The notes beneath the pieces were generated by a model that saw only the letters and a list, made by a program, of their open reading frames with translations, was not told where the DNA came from and made no database searches. From the NCBI RefSeq assembly GCF_000687475.1, contig NC_057316.1, forward strand, positions 4,092,001-4,156,000: 64,000 nucleotides of DNA, given 5' to 3'. Position numbers and translations under genes: made by a program. Origin of the DNA: Ustilaginoidea virens. Taxonomy: Eukaryota; Ascomycota; Sordariomycetes; Hypocreales; Clavicipitaceae. This document shows, one piece after another, positions 56,374 to 64,000 of the stretch (positions are counted from its first letter, which is position 1; each line of letters begins with the position of its first letter).

Positions 56374-59300
56374 GTCTGGGTTCTTTGTATTCCCGCCGTC
56401 AGAATTGTCTGATGGCTGGTACAGATTTGTGCCAATGCTCCAGGCGTCGTAGAGGCAAATCAGATTCCAGGCTGGAAAGGATACCGCTACCGCTGCAAGT
56501 GGCTCGCTTCGCAACGAGGTAAGCAACGAATTTTTTTTTTTCCTTCTCTAGGTGTTTCCCCTAACTCATGCGAGGCCCCCCGGTTCTCTATTCAAAACCA
56601 AGCAAACGGGTCGAGTTTAAGAACTATCCTCCGGCTGATATTGTCCTTTCTTCTTTGTGCCCTCTTTCTTCCTGCCTCTCTTCTTTCTTTTCCCTTTGTT
56701 CCGTCTTTGCTTTGCTGCTGTGGTCACTTTGAATCTCGCAGCTTTAGGGTTGTCAAGGATCGCGCACGCTGCTTCGCAATGATTTCCCGAAATCTCGTCA
56801 AGGTTGGTGGTTACACCAAAGACCCAAGTGGTGTCAGAACTGAACTCGATTTTTTGCGCAAGGTGGAAAAGGCGAACCAAGGAACCAAGGCGCAGATCCG
56901 GACGAAGCTGATGCACGGAAAGGATGAGATGGCTACAGCAACCTGGCTGATGAGTGGAATAGAGTCGACAACTCTTTGGTTTCCCCCCAGCAAAGGCTAC
57001 TGAAACTGGCAAGACACACGAGTTAAAAAAGAGAAGTGTGCCTTGATAAAAGAGCTTGTGATCGAGCTTCATTGGGTCTAGTGCAGGGAACAGTGAGCCG
57101 GGAACGAGAGGCATGCCGCAAGAGCATGAGCGACTGGGGTTTGATTCTTTACACCCACTACCAAAGCTCCAACCACGACATCCTGAACCCAGTGCAATCT
57201 AAAAGGTAGATAAATTCCCCTTCCTACACCTACCTACACGCATGCTAATGTTTCCAAGCACAACGCCATGGGCCATGGCCGAACCGGCAGGTTAGACTGG
57301 CAAGGCCAAGCTGACAAGGCCAAGCTGACAAGGCCGACCCAAGTAGCATAGCAGATGTGGAGGCGGCGGGCACTGGCGAAGTTTATCTCCGTCTTGTTGA
57401 TACCTTGGGAAGTTGGGGTCCAGACTCCAGTCTCGATGCCAGACAGAGAGGAGTCAGTGGCCAGGGAGGAGCAGCCATGCCATGAGCCTATAGGCCGTGG
57501 GCCGTGGGCCATGAGGCGTGCGGCGTGCGGCGTGCCTCAAGTTGTAACTGAACCACATGGGCTTGGGGCGACGAATGCCTGCAACGTTGGATGCCAAGTG
57601 GTGCGGTTGGAGCTTTGGAAGTTTGGATGCTTGACGCCCTGGTTCAAAGTCCCGCCCGAGGTACGACGCGCAAAGCATATGTCTGACCGGGGGAGTTTAA
57701 AAGCAAGACCCACGCTTTTCAACGCACCCGCCATCGGGGGGTTTGGGGGAAGCAACGTGGGTGTTGGGACCTTTTGGTACGCTGAAAATGCGGCGACCAC
57801 TTGGTGCTCGCCGCAGCAAATGACTTGATGGAGCTCGTCTTGCGACAGCAGCAACAAGAAGCTGCAGATGCAGCCTGAGCCTGTCCACCCAGCACCGCAG
57901 CATCGCCCCGAAGTGGGAGAGAGAGGGACCGGGGGAGAGGGGGTGGTGTGGTCCCCGACTCCAGCATTTTTCCTTTCCCCCTTGTTCTTTTCCACACCCC
58001 CCTCTCATGTCGCAGCGTGTCCAGCCACTCGCCTCACTCGTCCGCTGCGTGTTCATGCATGGGGCTGCTGAATCTACAGACGATGAATCGATAGAAGGGT
58101 TGAAGAATCATTGTCTGGCTCGGCGGTGTCACGGTCAAACAAGGTTTCCAGAGGGTGGAACAAGGACATGGTGAACCGACAGGAGGTTGACTCGTGTCGG
58201 CCTTATACCGGCGCTGTGCTTGATTTTGGGCCCGGCCAGGGCGCCCCCCCTACCCCAGACACAGAGCTTCCAAAGCCACATCGTCAGGATGCCATGCGAC
58301 GCTCCCCAGTGCCCGCCATGGAACCCATCACGCACGGTGTGCCCACCACACCCGCTCCCTCACTCATGGTCTGCCTGTCCAGTCGAGGGGGGGAGGGGGG
58401 GGGGGGTGGGGTTGAAGCATCTGGCATTAGTCGGCATTGGTTGGCATTGGTTGGCACTGTTGCAACTTGTGGCGGGTTGGCTTCGGGAACCTTAGCCAGG
58501 TAGGAAGGTCGCCCAGGCCCACCAGGTCAGCAAGGCGCTTGAGCAGGTTCGGTCCAGGACAACAGGATGCGGTGGATCCGTCCATATCTAGCAGTCAGTC
58601 ACATCATTAGCTTCGATTTGCTGAGATGCGGCGGCGGTATGGGGGCTGAAGCCGAGGTGGATGGGATTTCCAGGCCGTTGGTGCTAGGTTCGGGGCAAAC
58701 CAGACGGCTTATTTAGCTAACCACATATGCCTTGCCAGGCTTGCCTCCTTCTTGTCCACAAAATCCGCATCTGGCTGTCGAGGCTGACGGTGCAGAATCT
58801 GTAGGATAACCAACCCGACGCCCGGATCAGGCGAAAGGAAGCAAATCGAACGACGCAGGAATTTTATCATGCCGTTCCAATATATTAAACGTGCCTTTTC
58901 AATGTATGAAGCAACAGGCCACGGACCAGGAGGAGGTGGGGACGACTAACCTGTTGGACGGAGCAGGGCGAGGAGGGGAAGGTGGAGAACGGGGGGGGGG
59001 GGGCGCAAGGTGAAGACAACTGAAGCGGATCTGATACCCTCCATGCCCCTCCCTCCCTCTTTCCTTGGGAGACAGAGGACAGGACAGGACGATAGAGGAC
59101 GGGACGACAGAGAACGGGACGACAGAGGACGGGACGACGTGAACGTTTGCAACCGCGGTGGTGGGCCGTATGGGTGGGGAAGGGGGGGGGGTAGGTGAGT
59201 GAGTAGGTGACGGTCCGTCGCAAGGTGCTGCGGCCCATCCATCCATCCATCGAGAATGCCGTCGACGGGGAGTCGGGAAGTCGGGAAGTCAAGCCTAAAA

Positions 59301-62300
59301 TGGCTTCCTCTTCCGTGTGGGCTGCGCCAGCGCCGCCATGGGGGTGGTTTGGCAGTTGAGGATTTTGTGACGGTCCGAGACTCTGAGTGGAGTGGCCTGC
59401 CTTGAAGAGGCCAGACCGGCCTTGAAGAGGGCTGAGAGAATCGGAGAATCACAGCGAGGCACTTGGGGAAGGAAGAGAGCCCTGGGTCCTACCTGCAGTA
59501 GGAGGAGCTGCTAGTGCCAGCACCTGCCGTGACAAGGGAGCTGTCTGTCAACAGCGAACTCAATGCAGGGAACCTTGGGGACGCAGAATGACGTCGTTCG
59601 TTCGTTGCTTCCCCTTGTTGCGGTGGGGACTTTGAAACGAAACGAGGCCTGTTGCTTTGTCAGCAGCCACAAGAGCATTTTGATCCACTGCGCACCGCGG
59701 TACCTTAGATACCTAAGAGGTACAGACAGACAAGAAGTCCTTACTACCTAGGTACCTTCCTTAAGTAGGGCAGGGCAGGTACCTAGGCGGTACCGGGCTG
59801 CCTGGGGCCTGCCGGGGTTGGGAAATTCGACCCCAAACTCCATGACGTGCCTGCCCCTCCTGGCCTTTCCTTGTGTCGATGCCCGCCATCATCTCGGTCC
59901 TCGTCTCCTCGTCTCCTCGCCTCCTCGCCTTCGACGTTTCTCGTCTTCTCGTCTTCTGCGGAAACGCCGCCCGCTCGTCTGAGTCCTGGCTGTCGCATGA
60001 GTTCCAGCCCTCCTGCCCACGCCATCCATCCATCGCCACATGCTGGGCTAGATCTGTGCTGTGCCCACTGAGGGACCCGACCTGAAACGTGAAGCAGAGT
60101 CCAGACAAGCGAGTTCGAGGCTCCCGAAGGAGCCAATCACAACAGGGGAAAAAGTGCGGACGAGCGAGCAGGAGATGGCCGCTAGCAAAACAAGGGGCCC
60201 AAAACCTTAATATATAACGCCTATGCCGAAACGAGAATAGAAGGTTGCCCTCGACTAAGCCCAGGTACTGAATTGAATGGGCTTTCTCCCCACTTCCCGA
60301 GATACTACAGTATGCATTGCATCGCACGGGCCCGGGCCCCTTCCGAGTCATGTGAAGGAAGCCAGCCACCATGAGGGAATCCCGAACCGTGCTCGTCTGT
60401 CTACCCAAGGCTGCCGCTACGACTTGAATCCTTGGGAAGCCGGCACGGGGATCCCCCCATCAGAGACTCAAAAGCGTCTAGTGCTACCGAGTACTTCCTG
60501 ATGGCCCAACTGGCCGCCATTGTTCGCGGGCCGCCTCCCCCGGCGTGCTGTGACGGCACACCACCGCATGCCACCGCATGCCACCGCATGCCACCGCACC
60601 AAAACATTCCGGCCCCTCAACATGTTGAACGCCAAGTGAATCGGGACGCCCGAATCCTTGGATTGCACGGTTGCTGAACCAGATGGAGCAGTCACCTCCT
60701 CGTTGGAGGGTTTCCCGCCATTTGGTATTGAGAGCACTGCAGGCTCTCATTCGGCCAGATCCGTGACGGCTGGCACGGCGCATCGGACAGGCAACAAGGA
60801 CCAGGAAGGTCCCTTTGTTTTTGGCCTCTTCTTCTCTTCTATTTCTCGCAGCATACCATTACCCTGTCGGCCCGCTTCGTCAGGAATTGAAGAGTTCAGA
60901 AGGACAAGCCGTTTCGGTAGCCCTGCGCGTTCCCTTCATTGCTCAAGTGGGAACCAGATAGCACCAGTCTGGACTTTGCCGTGTATCATGAATCTGCCGA
61001 ACAAGGACTCCACAGTTCCGACGCAGAGCCGTCTCACCGCTTCAAGACAATGCGGGGACCATCGGCCACGTGGTGCCGGTTCTGACCCCGGTGAAACATC
61101 ACTCGAGGTGTCCAACTGTCATGGAATGTTGGATCTTTTTGACAACCCCAACCGCCTGCGCTCTCTCATCATACATTCGGTAGTCATAATGAATGAGTCA
61201 TCTTGACCGGTCCAGATGTCTCCCAGGCTCCCACCATTAATCCTGGACAGATCATCCAGTTATTTCGCCATGGCCACTGTAGATTCCAGGGATGATGGCT
61301 TTGATCGTTTTGCAGGAATTTTCTGTCTAGCCATTGATTCGTCTTGCGTCACTGCCTGATGGGGGTACGTTGGCTCCGGCATTCACGAGCATAACACACC
61401 TTACCCACCACCTGTACGAACCTAAATCATCAACCAGGCGAAGCCATTTCCGTGGAAACATGCATGCATACATACATATACACACAAGAAGAGGGAGCGA
61501 CTTGGACCTTTTTTCTTTGATTTTCCCCCGCCCTTTCTCTCACTGTCTTTTTTTTTTTTTTTTTTTTCCCTCGGGTGTCTGCTCGCGTATAGTGACTCGT
61601 TTACTTACATGACCATTCTGCTACGAGTCAGGGCTCACAACCGAGGCAACGAGTAGAAGCAGCAATACAGGCGCAGGCATGATATCGGATGGTGGGGATC
61701 ATTTCGGGAGTCTATCGGGACGATGCCCAAGACAAGAAACAAATCTTGCTAGGCGCCCAGATGAGGCATGGCCCGCCACGGAAGAAAAGCAAAAAAAAAA
61801 AAAAAAGGGAAGAGAGAGAGACACCCCCTGCTCATAGTAAAAACTCAACATGCCGTCATACCCAAGTTTTCCTCCACCCTTGGGACATGGACTTTTTGCT
61901 CGGGGAATAGAGCCCGGTTCCAACATTCTGGAATGACAAGAACTCCCCAGCATTACGGCCCTGCGGACAGACACTGGCTGCGGCAAGGGTCGGGATGTGC
62001 CCTTGCCTTGAAGGAACCCGATCCATGGTCAGCGAAATCCATGTGGGAATAGCAAGCATGACCCTGCCACTGCGCGGCATCCCTTTGTTCGCCCCATCTG
62101 TCGCGGTTTCGCGTTCTTTATCTGGGTGATGTCAAGTTTTCATCGCCTCCAGGGCCCCTTCGTCCCGTGTTTTTCTGGTCATCTTCTATTTTTAATTATT
62201 ATTTAATCATCTTTAATTATCTTTCATCAATTTTTTTTTTGTTGTCTGTCCCTTCTTTGTTCCTCGTTTCGTGCTGTATTTCAGTACGACTGAAACCTTA

Positions 62301-64000
62301 ATTGAGTACTGTCCCCAATGATGAGCATTTGCATTGCGTAAGGTAGGTAGTCTGAAAGGTACATGTAGCTCTGGCAGGCAATGGCTCCAGTGCTGGCGTC
62401 ATGGCACTGCCCACGTACATGGTACATAGTCTGGTCGCGGCCTGGTCATCTTAACTATCAGTTAACCCAACTCGAAGCAAAGAGGCCTGGCCTGCTTGGC
62501 AGCCCACCCGGTCCCCAAGATCATATCATGTCCAGGCAAAGCTTGCAGGTGGGATGGGGTAGCCGGCCATCCGTGAATTGAATGCAACCGCGTACATGTA
62601 CATGAACAGAGGGACGATGATGATGGTTGATGATGGTTGATGATGGTGATGATGAAGCACTCGGTCAAGACAACGCTGCGTCTTTTGCTGCACATGGGAC
62701 AAACCAGGTAGGCAGGCATTGGGTCGGATTCGCGATACACGTCCCGCTTGGCCGATTTGCGCCCTCTTGAGACCAGCACATCATCCGGCGGCGGCCCCCT
62801 TTGCCGCGGGCTTTGCTGATCAGGCGAGTTTCATGTTGACGAGCCGAGCAATTAAGTGACCCCCTCGCCCGCTCCAAGTCGCCCGGCAGGTCCAGCCACG
62901 ACGAAACTTGCGGGACGCAGAACATCTCTGCAGCTTCTTCACCGGGACGCCCGACGGGGACGCACGACGCCTCGGCCGCAGGTACCGTGGCGCGCCTCAG
63001 CTGTGACAAGGACGCACCAGACACGGCTGCAGACTCCCCCTCTCGGCGAACTCATTTCAGCCATCCCACGAATGACGGGCAATCAGAATAGAATAACAAT
63101 AACAATAACAATAATAAAAAGACAGCGTGACCGGGAAATCAGGGGTGGCGTGCGGGCCGGATAGACAGCGCTTTTGCTTTTGGGGCGCTGCGGGTACCGT
63201 CTTGCCGATCTGCCGTGGGCGTCCGCCAGCAGCGGCATTACTCGCTGGCCGGCCAGTACGTCGATCCTGCAGGATGCGCGCATTTGGTATCCAGACGATG
63301 TCGTGCAGGAGTGCCTTGGGGCGACTTGTTGCGCATTGACTCGTGGCGGGTCGGGCGGTGTGTCATCGAGGCGGCTGGCACGCTCGCGCTTGCAAAAGAC
63401 GAGGGAGAAAGAAGACGCAGCAATGGAGGGATGGTAAGAGATCCTGTAGTGCCCCTTGGTTCTTTTCTGGTTGCGGGTTCGTCGAGGATCCCTGGCTGCT
63501 GTATAAGGAGAAAGAGTGAGAGAAAAAACGCCTCGTCCCCAAAGATAAGAGCAGAAACTAGAAAAACAGAGTGGATGAGTGGATGGATGGATGGATGGAT
63601 GGATGAATAGGTAGCTGAAAGAACAAAGGACAACATGACCACGGCCGAAACTGCAGAATGGAAGCCCAACCGCAAAGGAGAGTCCGTCTCCCAACGCCGT
63701 TCGAGATGCTCAAATTCACCATACTTGGGCCTCGCTCCTCTCTCCAACTCGGTTCGGTGCAGGTGCTCTTGCGTAGCCTCAATCTTCGTTCAATGACGCC
63801 CGCCAGACCTGCAAATGACAATAGCTCTTGTCCACCGGGCTTCCCCGATGCAAGGATGACGTTGCTTCGGTTCTGACTAAAACTCCTCATCTCTAGCACC
63901 TGTGCCTGTACCACGCACGGCTCCTCATATCCCACTTTTGGGGATTCCCTTGCCACCTTGCGCCGTCGTTGAGAATCCACTCTGACCACTCAATGTGTCC
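56374..64000. other. 7.6-kb stretch without a supportable gene
   Basis: Upstream of the XlnR-type gene to the window edge. Open frames are short or overlap on opposite strands, and none shows a domain. Repeats seen: GGCAAGGCCAAGCTGACAA-like units (about 57298-57335), GGACGACAG-type units (about 59070-59140), CCGCATGCCA decamers (about 60563-60599), GATGATGGTT units (about 62615-62655) and a GGAT run (63581-63606). TACC/AGGTACC words occur near 59700-59790 and 62340. The first part should hold the regulator's promoter. Beyond the right edge another gene may begin. Confidence 0.55.
63581..63606. repeat. GGAT tetranucleotide microsatellite
   Basis: About six GGAT units in tandem near the right end of the window. 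Confidence 0.85.

Overview
The window is nuclear DNA of a filamentous ascomycete, most probably a sordariomycete. The evidence is many short (about 65-145 bp) GT..AG introns, split type-I fatty acid synthase subunits, an XlnR/Xyr1-type zinc-cluster regulator, a Cdc3/AspB-type septin with a long N-terminus and a human-like ferrochelatase C-terminus. Placement in Hypocreales is plausible but is inference only. No rRNA, tRNA, CRISPR, prophage or secondary-metabolite core gene was recognised.

Layout. 1-9.9 kb: a Zn2Cys6 regulator (+), a TatD-family hydrolase (-), a small two-pass membrane protein of unknown function (+), kinetochore SPC24 (-) and mitochondrial fission FIS1 (+), the last two divergent. 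11.3-13.2 kb: a Cdc3-type septin (-). 13.2-18.0 kb: a gene-poor stretch with TACC/AGGTACC repeat clusters, TACGGAGTA words and a 660-bp element with 64-bp terminal inverted repeats. 18.0-21.8 kb: ferrochelatase HEM15 (-) and KU70 (+), divergent over 368 bp that carry four CCAAT boxes and a CACGTG. 22.4-25.7 kb: a 1037-aa protein with a centrally placed zinc cluster (+). 25.9-29.2 kb: a PPR-like mitochondrial protein (-) divergent from LSM4 (+). 29.9-45.9 kb: the fatty acid synthase locus, FAS2 (alpha, -) and FAS1 (beta, +) divergent across 3.96 kb. 47.3-48.9 kb: guanine deaminase (+). 49.5-50.9 kb: a bZIP-like regulator (-). 53.0-56.4 kb: an XlnR/Xyr1-type regulator (-), followed by 7.6 kb with no supportable gene.

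FAS1 and FAS2 encode the two halves of one cytosolic complex and make the only clear pathway cluster here. The rest is ordinary housekeeping genes mixed with four transcription regulators. Exon structures were worked out by hand from splice sites, reading phase and known family motifs; every multi-exon model given has a total length divisible by three. The least expected item is the inverted-repeat element at 17085-17744, with five internal tandem copies of about 92 bp.
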